From Negadavirga shengliensis (lineage in GTDB: Bacteria; Bacteroidota; Bacteroidia; Cytophagales; Cyclobacteriaceae), in contig NZ_JBHSJJ010000003.1 of assembly GCF_042652345.1 (NCBI RefSeq), positions 1 through 64,000 on the forward strand: a DNA stretch of 64,000 nt, in the 5' to 3' direction. Shown piece by piece: positions 8,742-18,015 of this stretch. Made by a program: the position numbers and the translations under genes. The notes under the pieces were generated by a model that saw only the letters and a program-made list of their open reading frames with translations, ran no database searches and was not told where the DNA came from. Position 1 is the stretch's first letter. Every line of letters starts with the position of its first letter.

Positions 8742-9548
8742 TCACATTTGCTTGCAAAATTGAAAATAGTGATCCGGCAGAGTGATTTTTTTGGGAACAT
8801 GGGAGAAAAGTCCGAATACGCTGGACCCGGAACCTGACATGGATGCATAATAGGCTCCGGAGTCGTATAATATCTCTTTTAATCCGGCGATTTCAGGATA
8901 TCGGGAGAAAATCCCCTCCTCAAAGTCGTTTGTAAGATGCATTTTCCAGCTATCTTTCTGAGGGAGAAGCTGGGCCAAAACCAATTCAGGTGCTTTCGGT
9001 TTCACTCCTGCGTAGGCCTCCTTGGTACTGATATGGATATTGGGGTTGATGAGGTAAATCCAGCTTCCGCTTAAATCAAGCTGAACAGGTTCCATAACCT
9101 CTCCCCTGCCTCCGACAAGTTTGGGTTGGTTTTGTATAAAAAAGGGACAATCACTGCCAAGTTTAGAAGCATATTCCTCCAACATCCAATCGTCCAAATA
9201 CAGTTCAAAGAGCTTGTTCATCAAGGTCAATGCAAAGGCCGCGTCCGCAGACCCTCCCCCTAATCCAGCGCCAATAGGAATGGCTTTATGGAGATGGATG
9301 GAAACTGCAGGAAGGCTTTTAAAATCTTTTTTAAGTAACTCGTAGGCTTTCAGAATCAGGTTTTCTTCCGGGTCACCGGGAATGAGATTACCGGAAGTCT
9401 TAAAGGCCGGTGTCTTCGACACGTTGATTTCCAAAGCATCGTGGAGGGGAATAGGATAAAGACAGCTTTCAATTTCATGATAACCGTCCCCTCTTTTGTC
9501 AATAACATGGAGCCCCAGGTTGATTTTGGCATTTGGAAAAGCAAGCAT
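8742..9548 (-). CDS. ispE: 4-diphosphocytidyl-2-C-methyl-D-erythritol kinase
   Basis: A 268-residue GHMP-family kinase of the MEP isoprenoid pathway. It phosphorylates the 2-hydroxyl of CDP-methylerythritol. The N-terminal FPNAKINLGLHVIDKRGDGY and the ATP-binding PIGAGLGGGSADAAF are visible. Length is slightly under 270, normal for Bacteroidota. It converges with the EamA transporter with only 4 bp between stops; no terminator is obvious there. Confidence 0.95.
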   Translation of the reverse strand: MLAFPNAKINLGLHVIDKRGDGYHEIESCLYPIPLHDALEINVSKTPAFKTSGNLIPGDPEENLILKAYELLKKDFKSLPAVSIHLHKAIPIGAGLGGGSADAAFALTLMNKLFELYLDDWMLEEYASKLGSDCPFFIQNQPKLVGGRGEVMEPVQLDLSGSWIYLINPNIHISTKEAYAGVKPKAPELVLAQLLPQKDSWKMHLTNDFEEGIFSRYPEIAGLKEILYDSGAYYASMSGSGSSVFGLFSHVPKKITLPDHYFQFCKQM

Positions 9549-9811
9549 GTATTTCTTTAACGTTTAATGATTAGGGACAAAAGTAAAAATAAATGAGCTT
9601 ATCGTCTGTTATCGAAAACCGATTTTAAAAAAAAGGCAAAAAATTTTATAATTTTGCAAAAGTTAGCGGCATAGCCTTGAAATATAAAGAAAAATAACCT
9701 GATAGCGTTATTGATTTTGATATCGGAATATTATTTCGTATTTAAAAATGTTTATAAAATTTTAGAAATTATATTCTTCAACAGAAAGAATAATAAATTT
9801 ATGTTCCTTTG

Positions 9812-9847
9812 TTGAAATAAAAAGATACGCGTTTCTTTTTATTTCAA
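9812..9847. repeat. Near-perfect 36-bp palindrome upstream of the ilv operon
   Basis: TTGAAATAAAAAGA (9812-9825) is the exact reverse complement of 9834-9847, and the 8-nt centre TACGCGTT is itself almost self-complementary. Half of the arm sequence recurs at 9857-9866 (TGAAATAAAA). It sits in the 400-bp non-coding stretch between ispE and the leader peptide, just upstream of a candidate promoter. It could be an operator or form a cruciform; no T-run follows to suggest termination. The rest of 9549-9811 is AT-rich, with an isolated TAATTTTG at 9649-9656 and nothing else recognised. Confidence 0.7.
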
Positions 9848-9868
9848 ATTAAAAAATGAAATAAAATA

Positions 9869-9899
9869 TTGTAAGTCTGGGATAAGGGTTTTAATATTG
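9869..9899 (+). promoter_or_regulatory. Candidate promoter of the ilv/leu operon
   Basis: TTG at 9869-9871, 20 bases, then TAATATTG at 9892-9899, one mismatch from the Bacteroidota -7 consensus TAnnTTTG. Transcription would start roughly 45 bases before the leader peptide ATG, a fitting distance for an attenuator. Confidence 0.45.
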
Positions 9900-9949
9900 C
9901 ATAATAAAACTAAGTCCTTGCCTTTGGGCCAGCAAATTGGAAATACGTC

Positions 9950-9997
9950 ATGTTAAGAATAGTCAGCCTAGTCGTCTTGATCGTCATCGTCATTTAG
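9950..9997 (+). CDS. Branched-chain amino acid leader peptide (attenuation)
   Basis: A 15-residue frame reading MLRIVSLVVLIVIVI followed by TAG. Twelve of 15 residues are Ile, Leu or Val, the three products of the operon downstream, with the last seven residues all of this type. It ends just before a set of alternative RNA stems and an intrinsic terminator at 10046-10077. This matches the logic of ribosome-mediated attenuators such as ilvL and leuL of enterobacteria, although the sequence is not homologous in any obvious way. Confidence 0.85.
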   Translation: MLRIVSLVVLIVIVI

Positions 9998-10077
9998 TTA
10001 ATGATGAAGCGCTGAACTATTGTAAAAAAACAAGAAAAAACAATAAAGTGCTTCATTTGATTGAAGCACTTTTTTTT
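9988..10077 (+). promoter_or_regulatory. Transcription attenuator of the ilv/leu operon
   Basis: Three mutually exclusive pairings can be drawn. Stem 1:2 pairs 9988-9994 (the last leader codons) with 10000-10006. Stem 2:3 pairs 10003-10013 with 10047-10057 and would act as antiterminator (two G-U pairs). Stem 3:4 pairs 10046-10055 with 10062-10071 and is followed by a T-run, the terminator. A ribosome stalled at the terminal Val/Ile codons would cover strand 1 and free strand 2, so the operon would be read through when branched-chain aminoacyl-tRNA is scarce. Confidence 0.8.
10046..10077 (+). terminator. Attenuator terminator hairpin
   Basis: AAGTGCTTCA pairs perfectly with TGAAGCACTT across a 6-nt loop and runs into seven T residues. 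It lies 31 bp before the ilvD start, so it can only be meant to stop transcription ahead of the operon. Confidence 0.9.
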
Positions 10078-10107
10078 ATAAGCTATCAGGAATAAAAAAT
10101 AAAATTG

Positions 10108-11790
10108 ATGAGCAATTCTAAGAAATACAGTTGGGAAGTCAGTGATAATCAGGAAAACCCGGCCTCTATGGCCATGTTGTACGCAACCGGTCTTTCTGAT
10201 GAGAAGATGAAGCAGCCCTTTGTAGGTGTCGCAAGTTGCGGGTATGAAAGCAACCCCTGCAACATGCACCTGAACGATTTTGCAAGGGTAATTAAGGCAT
10301 CTACTGAGAAATCCCGGCTGACTGGATTGGTTTTCAATACAATAGGGATCAGTGATGGGATTTCAATGGGCACAACGGGCATGCGTTACAGTTTGCCGTC
10401 CAGGGAGATCATAGCTGATTCGATAGAATCATTCATATTGGGTCATTCTTTTGATGGGATTGTAGCGGTAGCAGGTTGTGATAAGAATATGCCGGGTGCC
10501 GTAATGGGTATGCTTAGGGTAAACCGCCCATCCATTATGGTTTACGGAGGCACGATCAGATCAGGTAAATACAAAGGCGAAAAGCTGAATATTGTGTCGG
10601 CCTTTGAGGCATACGGTAAGCGTATCAAAAATGAAATAAATGATGAAGATTACATAGGCGTAATAAAAAACGCCTGTCCCGGTGCTGGGGCCTGTGGAGG
10701 AATGTACACAGCCAATACCATGTCTTCCGCAATTGAAGCCATGGGACTTTCGCTTCCCTACAGTGCCTCAAATCCAGCAAATTCGGAAGAGAAAAAAAGA
10801 GAATGTGAACTTGCAGGAGAGTACATCGCCGGGCTTTTGGAAAAAGATATCAAGCCAAGAGATATCGTGACCAGAAAAAGCCTAGAAAATGCGGTCCGGG
10901 TAGTAGTGGCCCTTGCCGGGAGTACCAATGCCGTACTGCACCTACTGGCCATAGCAAGGACGGCTGAAGTGGAATTTACCCTGGAGGATTTCAAAAGGAT
11001 CAACAGCGAAACACCGGTCTTGGGTGATTTTAAACCCAGCGGCAAATACATGATGGAAGACCTGCACGAACAAGGCGGCTTGCCAGCCTTCATGAGGTAT
11101 TTGCTCGACAAAGGATTGTTGCACGGGGATTGCATGACGGTTACCGGGAAAACATTAGCGGAAAACCTGGCCGATGTTTCCCCCATGACACCCGAAAAAG
11201 GAGAGGTCATCAATCCTTTGGAAGATCCGGTAAAAGAAACCGGTCATCTGTGTATACTTACCGGTAATCTCGCACCTGAAGGTTCAGTGGCGAAGATTTC
11301 AGGAAAAGAAGGGAAAGTCTTTTCCGGTCCCGTTAAAGTGTTTGACAGTGAATTGGAGGCCAATGAAGCCATGAAAAACCTTGAAGTGGAAAAAGGCGAT
11401 GTGGTTGTCATCCGGTATGTGGGGCCGAAAGGGGGCCCGGGAATGCCGGAAATGCTGAAGCCGACCTCCATCATTATCGGTGCCGGATTGGGATCCGACG
11501 TGGCACTGATTACAGATGGCAGGTTCTCCGGAGGCACCCATGGTTTTGTGGTGGGTCATGTCACTCCTGAAGCTTATACAGGCGGTCCCATCGGACTCTT
11601 GAAAAACGGGGACATCGTGACCATCAATGCTGATAGTTTGGAGATCAACTGTAACGTTTCTGAAGAAGAATTCGAAGTCAGAAGGAAAAGTTGGGTCAAC
11701 AAAGATTTAAGCTATTTGAATGGAACGCTAAAAAAGTATTCTCAGTTAGTATCTACGGCATCTGAAGGATGTATTACTGATAAAGGTTAA
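10108..11790 (+). CDS. ilvD: Dihydroxy-acid dehydratase
   Basis: A 560-residue iron-sulfur enzyme that dehydrates 2,3-dihydroxy acids to the 2-keto acids that give valine, isoleucine and, further on, leucine. Cluster-binding cysteines lie in AVAGCDKNMPGAVMGM and in CPGAGACGGMYTANTM; the C-terminal half has PEGSVAKISGKEG and TDGRFSGGTHGFVVGHVTPEA. The ATG at 10108 is preferred over an adjacent TTG. It is the first structural gene after the attenuator and lies 6 bp from ilvB. Confidence 0.97.
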   Translation: MSNSKKYSWEVSDNQENPASMAMLYATGLSDEKMKQPFVGVASCGYESNPCNMHLNDFARVIKASTEKSRLTGLVFNTIGISDGISMGTTGMRYSLPSREIIADSIESFILGHSFDGIVAVAGCDKNMPGAVMGMLRVNRPSIMVYGGTIRSGKYKGEKLNIVSAFEAYGKRIKNEINDEDYIGVIKNACPGAGACGGMYTANTMSSAIEAMGLSLPYSASNPANSEEKKRECELAGEYIAGLLEKDIKPRDIVTRKSLENAVRVVVALAGSTNAVLHLLAIARTAEVEFTLEDFKRINSETPVLGDFKPSGKYMMEDLHEQGGLPAFMRYLLDKGLLHGDCMTVTGKTLAENLADVSPMTPEKGEVINPLEDPVKETGHLCILTGNLAPEGSVAKISGKEGKVFSGPVKVFDSELEANEAMKNLEVEKGDVVVIRYVGPKGGPGMPEMLKPTSIIIGAGLGSDVALITDGRFSGGTHGFVVGHVTPEAYTGGPIGLLKNGDIVTINADSLEINCNVSEEEFEVRRKSWVNKDLSYLNGTLKKYSQLVSTASEGCITDKG

Positions 11791-11796
11791 CCGATT

Positions 11797-13491
11797 ATGA
11801 ACGATACCAGAATTAGGGGGGCAGAGATTGTAATCAAATCACTGGTAGCCGAAAATGCCAAATACATATTTGGCTATCCGGGCGGGGCTATAATGCCCGT
11901 ATACGATGCCCTTTACGATTATGTGGATCAAATCCAGCATATTCTGACCAGACATGAACAAGGCGCTATCCATGCCGCGCAGGGATATGCGAGGGTCTCG
12001 GGAAAGGTAGGGGTCTGCATGGCGACCTCCGGGCCGGGAGCAACCAATTTGCTTACGGGGCTCGCAGATGCTTTGATAGACAGTACGCCTTTGGTATGTA
12101 TCACCGGGCAGGTGGCCTCCCACTTGTTGGGAACAGACGCTTTTCAGGAAACAGACGTAGTGGGGATATCCATGCCTGGCACGAAGTGGAATATACAGGT
12201 TAGGCGGGTAGAGGATATTGCCCCGGCCATAGCAAAAGGTTTTCATATTGCCAGGTCGGGTAGACCGGGGCCTGTATTGATAGACATCACCAAGGATGCC
12301 CAGGTTGATTTGGGAGAATTTAATTATGTTCCTTGCCTGAATATCAGGTCTTATAAGCCGTATCCCAAGGTAGAAGATAAGTACATTGACCAGGCTGCGG
12401 ATCTGATCAATAGTGCAGAAAGACCCTATGTCATTTTTGGGCAGGGGATAATTATAGGCAAGGCCGAAAAAGAGTTGGCAAAATTCCTGAAAAAATCAGG
12501 GATACCCGCTGCATGCACCTTATTGGGAACAGGGGCTTTGCCGGAAACCCATCCTAATTTCGTCGGGAAGCTGGGTATGCACGGCAATTATGGTCCCAAC
12601 TTGTTGACCAACCAGTGTGATGTCTTGATTGCTGTGGGGATGCGGTTTGACGACAGGGTTACCGGAGACCTAAAACGCTATGCAAGACAGGCCAAGGTTG
12701 TCCATTTGGAATTGGACCCTGCCGAAATCGATAAGAACGTTAAATGTCATGTGCCCGTTTTGGGAGACTGCAAGGAGACACTGGCCAAGCTTACCGCGAA
12801 GATACATGAAAAGAAACATCCGGAATGGATAGAACGGTTCAGGGAACTGGAGGCGGAGGAGAAGCGGGTGGTTGTTGGAAATGACCTTTCACCCACAAAA
12901 GTAGGCCTGACCATGGGTGAAGTGATCCGTCATATCAACGAATTTAAAGCGGACGATGCCATCTTGGTTACCGACGTGGGACAACATCAGATGGTGGCAT
13001 GGAGGTATTTTGAATATAAAACAACCCGTACCCAGGTGACTTCCGGGGGATTGGGGACCATGGGGTTTGCCCTGCCTGCGGCATTAGGAGCCCAGCTTCA
13101 CGATTATAACCGGCAGGTGATCTGTGTGGTGGGTGATGGCGGTATCCAAATGACATTCCAGGAATTGGGCACCATCATGCAGACCAAAGCCCCTGTTAAG
13201 GTGGTTTTGTTGAACAACAATTTCCTGGGGATGGTAAGGCAATGGCAGCAATTGTTTTTTGACAAGCGCTATTCGTTTACGGAACTTGAGAATCCTGATT
13301 TCCTCAAGATCGCCGAGGCTTATAATTTCAAAGCCCAAAAAGTAAACACAAGGGAAGATTTAAGACAGGCTGTGGCTGAAATGTTTATTCATGAAGGCCC
13401 GTCATTTTTGGAAGTGGTGGTGGAAAAAGAGGACAATGTGTTCCCGATGATTGCATCGGGTTGCTCAGTAGAAGAAATAAGACTTAGTTAA
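11797..13491 (+). CDS. ilvB: Acetolactate synthase, large (catalytic) subunit
   Basis: A 564-residue thiamine diphosphate enzyme that condenses two pyruvates, or pyruvate with 2-oxobutyrate. The N-terminal part has GYPGGAIMPVYDALY and the catalytic-Glu region RHEQGAIHAAQGYAR. The cofactor motif is VVGDGGIQMTFQELGTI ending in LLNNNFLGMVRQWQ. It is flanked by the regulatory subunit gene 5 bp downstream, as usual. Confidence 0.97.
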   Translation: MNDTRIRGAEIVIKSLVAENAKYIFGYPGGAIMPVYDALYDYVDQIQHILTRHEQGAIHAAQGYARVSGKVGVCMATSGPGATNLLTGLADALIDSTPLVCITGQVASHLLGTDAFQETDVVGISMPGTKWNIQVRRVEDIAPAIAKGFHIARSGRPGPVLIDITKDAQVDLGEFNYVPCLNIRSYKPYPKVEDKYIDQAADLINSAERPYVIFGQGIIIGKAEKELAKFLKKSGIPAACTLLGTGALPETHPNFVGKLGMHGNYGPNLLTNQCDVLIAVGMRFDDRVTGDLKRYARQAKVVHLELDPAEIDKNVKCHVPVLGDCKETLAKLTAKIHEKKHPEWIERFRELEAEEKRVVVGNDLSPTKVGLTMGEVIRHINEFKADDAILVTDVGQHQMVAWRYFEYKTTRTQVTSGGLGTMGFALPAALGAQLHDYNRQVICVVGDGGIQMTFQELGTIMQTKAPVKVVLLNNNFLGMVRQWQQLFFDKRYSFTELENPDFLKIAEAYNFKAQKVNTREDLRQAVAEMFIHEGPSFLEVVVEKEDNVFPMIASGCSVEEIRLS

Positions 13492-13496
13492 ACAAC

Positions 13497-13997
13497 ATGA
13501 AGCGACGATATACCATTTCTGTTTTTACGGAAAATTTTATCGGGATTCTCAGTAGGATCACTCTCATATTTACCAGACGCGGGATCAATATCGACGGGTT
13601 CACCGCATCTGAAAGCAGAGAAGAGGGAATATACAGAATCACCATTGTGGTGACGACGACAGAAGAGCAAATTATCCAATTATCCAAGCAAATCGAGAAG
13701 ATCATTGATGTGATCAAAGCTTTCTATTACGTGGATGATGAAATGGTTTTTCAGGAACTTGCCTTGTATAAAATTCCTATCGACAGCTTGGATCCGGGAC
13801 TGGAAAAAGTTATCAGGCAACACAATGCGCGGATCATTTCCGCTGAAAAGGATTTTGTGGTCATCGAAATGACTGGTCATAAAGAAGATACCCAGGAGTT
13901 ATTGGAAGTATTAAAGGATTTTAATGTCCTGGAGTTTGTCCGGTCAGGAAGAGTGGCTGTGGCCAAACCGATGGATACCATCGATAAATATTTATAA
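13497..13997 (+). CDS. ilvN: Acetolactate synthase, small (regulatory) subunit
   Basis: A 166-residue ACT-domain protein. The N-terminal ACT domain starts YTISVFTENFIGILSRITLI and continues to INIDGFTASESREEG; a C-terminal ALS_ss_C region follows. It gives valine feedback control to IlvB in known systems. The length is typical of the family. Confidence 0.94.
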   Translation: MKRRYTISVFTENFIGILSRITLIFTRRGINIDGFTASESREEGIYRITIVVTTTEEQIIQLSKQIEKIIDVIKAFYYVDDEMVFQELALYKIPIDSLDPGLEKVIRQHNARIISAEKDFVVIEMTGHKEDTQELLEVLKDFNVLEFVRSGRVAVAKPMDTIDKYL

Positions 13998-14023
13998 TAT
14001 CCATTAAATTTTAAAATATCATT

Positions 14024-15067
14024 ATGAAACTGAAGTTCGGTACAGTTGAAGAAAACGTTGTAACAAGGGAGGAATTTCCCCTTGAAAAAGCCAAAGAAGT
14101 TCTGAAAGACGAAGTCATAGCGGTTTTGGGTTATGGAGTCCAGGGACCCGGCCAGGCACTTAATCTTAAGGATAACGGATTCAATGTCATTGTAGGTCAA
14201 AGAAAAGGTTCCAAGACATGGGATAAAGCTGTTGCCGATGGCTGGGTTCCCGGTGAAACCCTTTTTGAATTGGAAGAGGCCTGTGAAAGGGGTACCATTC
14301 TTCAGTTTCTGTTGTCGGATGCAGGACAGATTGCCCTTTGGCCCACGGTAAAAAAACACCTTACTCCGGGTAAAGCCCTGTATTTTTCCCACGGCTTCGG
14401 CATCACCTATAAAGACCAGACAGGCATTGAACCTCCAAAAGATGTAGACGTTATTTTGGTGGCTCCAAAGGGGTCAGGAACTTCATTACGAAGAATGTTT
14501 GTTGAAGGTAGGGGGTTGAACTCTTCTTATGCCATATATCAGGATGCCACCGGCAAAGCAAGGGACCGGGTAGTGGCATTGGGCATCGGCGTAGGATCCG
14601 GTTATTTGTTCGAAACAGATTTCTACAAAGAAGTAACCTCTGATCTTACAGGTGAAAGAGGTACGCTGATGGGAGCTATTCAGGGGATTTTCGCTGCGCA
14701 GTATGAAGTGTTGAGAGCCAATGGACACAGTCCTTCGGAGGCCTTCAACGAAACGGTGGAGGAACTTACCCAAAGCCTGATGCCTTTGGTAGCGGAAAAC
14801 GGAATGGACTGGATGTATGCCAACTGTTCCACCACGGCCCAAAGAGGAGCATTAGACTGGTGGAAGCCTTTCAGGGATGCGAGCAAGCCAGTGTTTGAAA
14901 AACTTTACAACAGCGTCAAAACCGGTAAAGAAGCCGCCAAATCCATAGAGTCTAACAGTAAGTCTGATTACAGGGCCAAACTGGAAGAGGAATTGAAGGA
15001 GTTGAGAGAGTCTGAAATGTGGCAAGCCGGTGCTGTGGTGAGAAAACTGAGACCAGAGAATAATTAA
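14024..15067 (+). CDS. ilvC: Ketol-acid reductoisomerase
   Basis: A 347-residue NADPH-dependent enzyme for the second step after acetolactate synthase. The Rossmann motif is VLGYGVQGPGQALNL and the cofactor-specificity loop is VGQRKGSKTWDKA. Acidic metal ligands lie in TSDLTGERGTLMGAIQG. It is the class I short form in length, with a slightly longer N-terminus. It lies 26 bp after ilvN and 6 bp before leuA. Confidence 0.96.
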   Translation: MKLKFGTVEENVVTREEFPLEKAKEVLKDEVIAVLGYGVQGPGQALNLKDNGFNVIVGQRKGSKTWDKAVADGWVPGETLFELEEACERGTILQFLLSDAGQIALWPTVKKHLTPGKALYFSHGFGITYKDQTGIEPPKDVDVILVAPKGSGTSLRRMFVEGRGLNSSYAIYQDATGKARDRVVALGIGVGSGYLFETDFYKEVTSDLTGERGTLMGAIQGIFAAQYEVLRANGHSPSEAFNETVEELTQSLMPLVAENGMDWMYANCSTTAQRGALDWWKPFRDASKPVFEKLYNSVKTGKEAAKSIESNSKSDYRAKLEEELKELRESEMWQAGAVVRKLRPENN

Positions 15068-15073
15068 TACAAT

Positions 15074-16573
15074 ATGTCAGAAAAGCTTTGGGTATTTGAT
15101 ACCACGTTGAGGGATGGAGAGCAGGTTCCCGGGTGTCAATTGGATACCAGAGAAAAAATCATTGTGGCCCAGGCGTTGGAGGCTTTGGGGATAGATATCC
15201 TCGAGGCAGGATTTCCCATATCCAGCCCGGGAGATTTTAACTCTGTAATGGAAATTTCCAAAGCGGTAAGCCGCCCCACCATTTGTGCGTTATCCAGAGC
15301 AGTTGAAAAAGACATACAGGTGGCCGCGGATTCCCTCCGGTACGCCAAAAAAGGCAGAATACATACCGGAATAGGAGTCTCCGGCTACCATATACAATAT
15401 AAGCTCCGAAGCAACCAGGAAGCCGTGCTGGAAAGGGCGGTTAAAGCAGTGAAATTTGCGAAGAACCTGGTGGAAGAGGTGGAGTTTTATGCAGAGGATG
15501 CGGGCAGGGCCGATAAGGAATACTTAGCGAGGGTATTGGAGGAAGTGATCAAAGCCGGAGCGAAAGTTGTTAATATTCCCGATACGACTGGTTACTGTCT
15601 TCCCGAAGAATACGGAGCACTTATCCGTTTTCTGAAAGAAAATGTGTCCAACATTGATCAGGCGATCATCTCCACCCATTGCCATAATGATCTTGGTCTG
15701 GCCACGGCCAATACCTTATCCGGTGTCCAAAACGGGGCCAGACAAGTTGAGGTCACAGTAAATGGCATAGGAGAAAGGGCGGGCAACACCTCTTTGGAAG
15801 AAGTGGTGATGGCCATTAAATGCCATAAGGAAATACCCGTTTACACAGATATCAATACCAGGAAGATCTACGAGACCAGTAGGATCATTTCCAAACTGAT
15901 GAATATGCCCATTCAGCCGAATAAGGCCATTGTGGGAAGAAATGCCTTTGCACATTCTTCGGGCATCCACCAGGATGGGGTATTGAAATTCCGGGAAAAT
16001 TATGAGATCATAGATCCTAAAGAGGTGGGTGTGGAGGAATCCTCCATTGTGCTTACGGCACGTAGCGGAAGGGCTGCTCTTAAACATCACCTTGGTCTTT
16101 TGGGATACAGCTTTGAAGGTGAAAAACTGGATAAAATCTATGAAGATTTCCTTTCCCTGGCAGACACAAAAAGGGATATAGGCAGGAAAGACCTTCTTTC
16201 GTTATTGGGCGAGCATATTGACAATTCACAGTTCATCACGCTTGAAGAAATCCAATATCAAAGAGGAGACGGTGAAGAGGCAAACGCTACAGTCAGTCTG
16301 ACCATAGGAGGGAAATTATTGACCGCTACTTCAAAAGGAAATGGTCCGGTAGATGCCGTGATCAAATCGATCAAGCAACTCATCGAGCATCAAGTGGTGT
16401 TGGATGAATTCCTTATTCAGGCCATAACAAAAGGAAGCGATGATGTGTGCAAAGTACACATGAGATTGATGCATAAGGAAAAACCCTATCATGGTTTTGC
16501 TTCGGAAACTGATATAGTATTGGCTTCGGCCAGGGCATTTGTGGATGCCTTGAATAAATTACCCGTCAATTGA
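15074..16573 (+). CDS. leuA: 2-isopropylmalate synthase
   Basis: A 499-residue enzyme that condenses acetyl-CoA with 2-oxoisovalerate, the first step to leucine. It starts with WVFDTTLRDGEQVPG and has the metal-binding STHCHNDLGLATANTLSG and NGIGERAGNTSLEEVVMA. A linker and a C-terminal LeuA dimer/regulatory domain follow, so leucine feedback is likely. It clearly differs from the second family member at 18690-20279. Confidence 0.95.
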   Translation: MSEKLWVFDTTLRDGEQVPGCQLDTREKIIVAQALEALGIDILEAGFPISSPGDFNSVMEISKAVSRPTICALSRAVEKDIQVAADSLRYAKKGRIHTGIGVSGYHIQYKLRSNQEAVLERAVKAVKFAKNLVEEVEFYAEDAGRADKEYLARVLEEVIKAGAKVVNIPDTTGYCLPEEYGALIRFLKENVSNIDQAIISTHCHNDLGLATANTLSGVQNGARQVEVTVNGIGERAGNTSLEEVVMAIKCHKEIPVYTDINTRKIYETSRIISKLMNMPIQPNKAIVGRNAFAHSSGIHQDGVLKFRENYEIIDPKEVGVEESSIVLTARSGRAALKHHLGLLGYSFEGEKLDKIYEDFLSLADTKRDIGRKDLLSLLGEHIDNSQFITLEEIQYQRGDGEEANATVSLTIGGKLLTATSKGNGPVDAVIKSIKQLIEHQVVLDEFLIQAITKGSDDVCKVHMRLMHKEKPYHGFASETDIVLASARAFVDALNKLPVN

Positions 16574-16595
16574 TATTGGCACAAATAAAATCATA

Positions 16596-17996
16596 ATGGA
16601 GAAGAAAACATTATTTGATAAAATTTGGGATGCGCATGTGGTAAAATCCATCCCGAACGGTCCGGACGTATTCTTTATAGATAAGCATTTTATCCATGAA
16701 GTAACCAGTCCTGTGGCATTCCTGAATCTGGAGAACAGAGGTACTACGGTGATGTTTCCTGAAAGGACGGTAGCCACTCCGGACCATAACGTCCCGACTA
16801 TCGATCAGGACAAGACGATAAAGGACAGGCTTTCCCGGATGCAGGTGGAGAAACTGAGGGAAAACTGTCATAAATACGGTATCGAATTGCATGACCTGGG
16901 TACAGATCACCACGGTATTGTACACGTTATCGGACCGGAATTGGGCATCACCCAGCCGGGTATGACCATTGTCTGCGGGGACAGCCATACCTCTACTCAC
17001 GGGGCTTTCGGCACCATAGCTTTTGGAATAGGGACATCCGAAGTGGAAATGGTTTTAGCCACCCAGTGCATCATGCAATCCAAGCCTAAGAAAATGAGAA
17101 TCACTGTAGACGGTGAGTTAGGCAAAGGCGTTACTTCCAAGGACATTATCCTGTATATCATTTCCCAGATTTCTGCCAGCGGAGGCACAGGATATTTCAT
17201 CGAGTATGCGGGCAGCGCCATCCGCAACCTCAGCATGGAAGCAAGGATGACCATATGTAACATGAGTATCGAAATGGGCGCCAGGGGAGGATTGATTGCT
17301 CCTGACGAAACCACCTTTGAATACCTAAAAGGAAAGCAATATGCACCTAAGGGAGCCGAATGGGACAAGGCATTGGAAAAATGGAGTGCTTTGAAAACAG
17401 ACGATGACGCGGAATTTGATATAGAGTATCATTATGATGCCGCAGATATAGAACCCATGATCACCTATGGCACCAATCCGGGTATGGGGATCAAGGTGAA
17501 GGACAATATCCCAACCACCGACGGAATGGGTGGAAACGAAATGAAATCTTACCTGAAGTCCCTGGACTACATGGGCTTTAAGCCTGGTGAACCCATGAAG
17601 GGCAAAAAAATAGACTTTGTTTTCGTGGGAAGCTGTACCAATGGAAGGATAGAGGACATCCGTTCTGTGGCCGAGTTTGTGAAAGGAAAGAAGAAAGCGG
17701 AGAACATCACCGCCTGGATTGTTCCCGGTTCCAGGGAAGTAGAAAAGAAAGCCATAGAGGAGGGACTGGTAGCCGTGTTGGAAGAGGCCGGATTCAAGCT
17801 GCGTCAGCCGGGATGCTCTGCCTGTTTGGCCATGAACGATGATAAGATCCCGTCAGGTAAATATGCCGTGTCCACTTCTAACAGGAACTTTGAAGGCCGA
17901 CAGGGTCCTGGTTCACGAACGCTCCTGGCAAGCCCCCTTACCGTGGCCGCAGTAGCCATTACCGGAGAAGTATCCGACCCAAGGGATTTGTTTTAG
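16596..17996 (+). CDS. leuC: 3-isopropylmalate dehydratase, large subunit
   Basis: A 466-residue aconitase-family protein. Cluster cysteines are found in VGSCTNGRIEDIRS and in QPGCSACLAMNDD, and substrate residues in CGDSHTSTHGAFG. With LeuD it isomerises 2- to 3-isopropylmalate; in organisms with citramalate synthase the same pair also converts citramalate to 3-methylmalate. Confidence 0.97.
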   Translation: MEKKTLFDKIWDAHVVKSIPNGPDVFFIDKHFIHEVTSPVAFLNLENRGTTVMFPERTVATPDHNVPTIDQDKTIKDRLSRMQVEKLRENCHKYGIELHDLGTDHHGIVHVIGPELGITQPGMTIVCGDSHTSTHGAFGTIAFGIGTSEVEMVLATQCIMQSKPKKMRITVDGELGKGVTSKDIILYIISQISASGGTGYFIEYAGSAIRNLSMEARMTICNMSIEMGARGGLIAPDETTFEYLKGKQYAPKGAEWDKALEKWSALKTDDDAEFDIEYHYDAADIEPMITYGTNPGMGIKVKDNIPTTDGMGGNEMKSYLKSLDYMGFKPGEPMKGKKIDFVFVGSCTNGRIEDIRSVAEFVKGKKKAENITAWIVPGSREVEKKAIEEGLVAVLEEAGFKLRQPGCSACLAMNDDKIPSGKYAVSTSNRNFEGRQGPGSRTLLASPLTVAAVAITGEVSDPRDLF

Positions 17997-18015
17997 TAAT
18001 TGAAAAAGAAAAACT

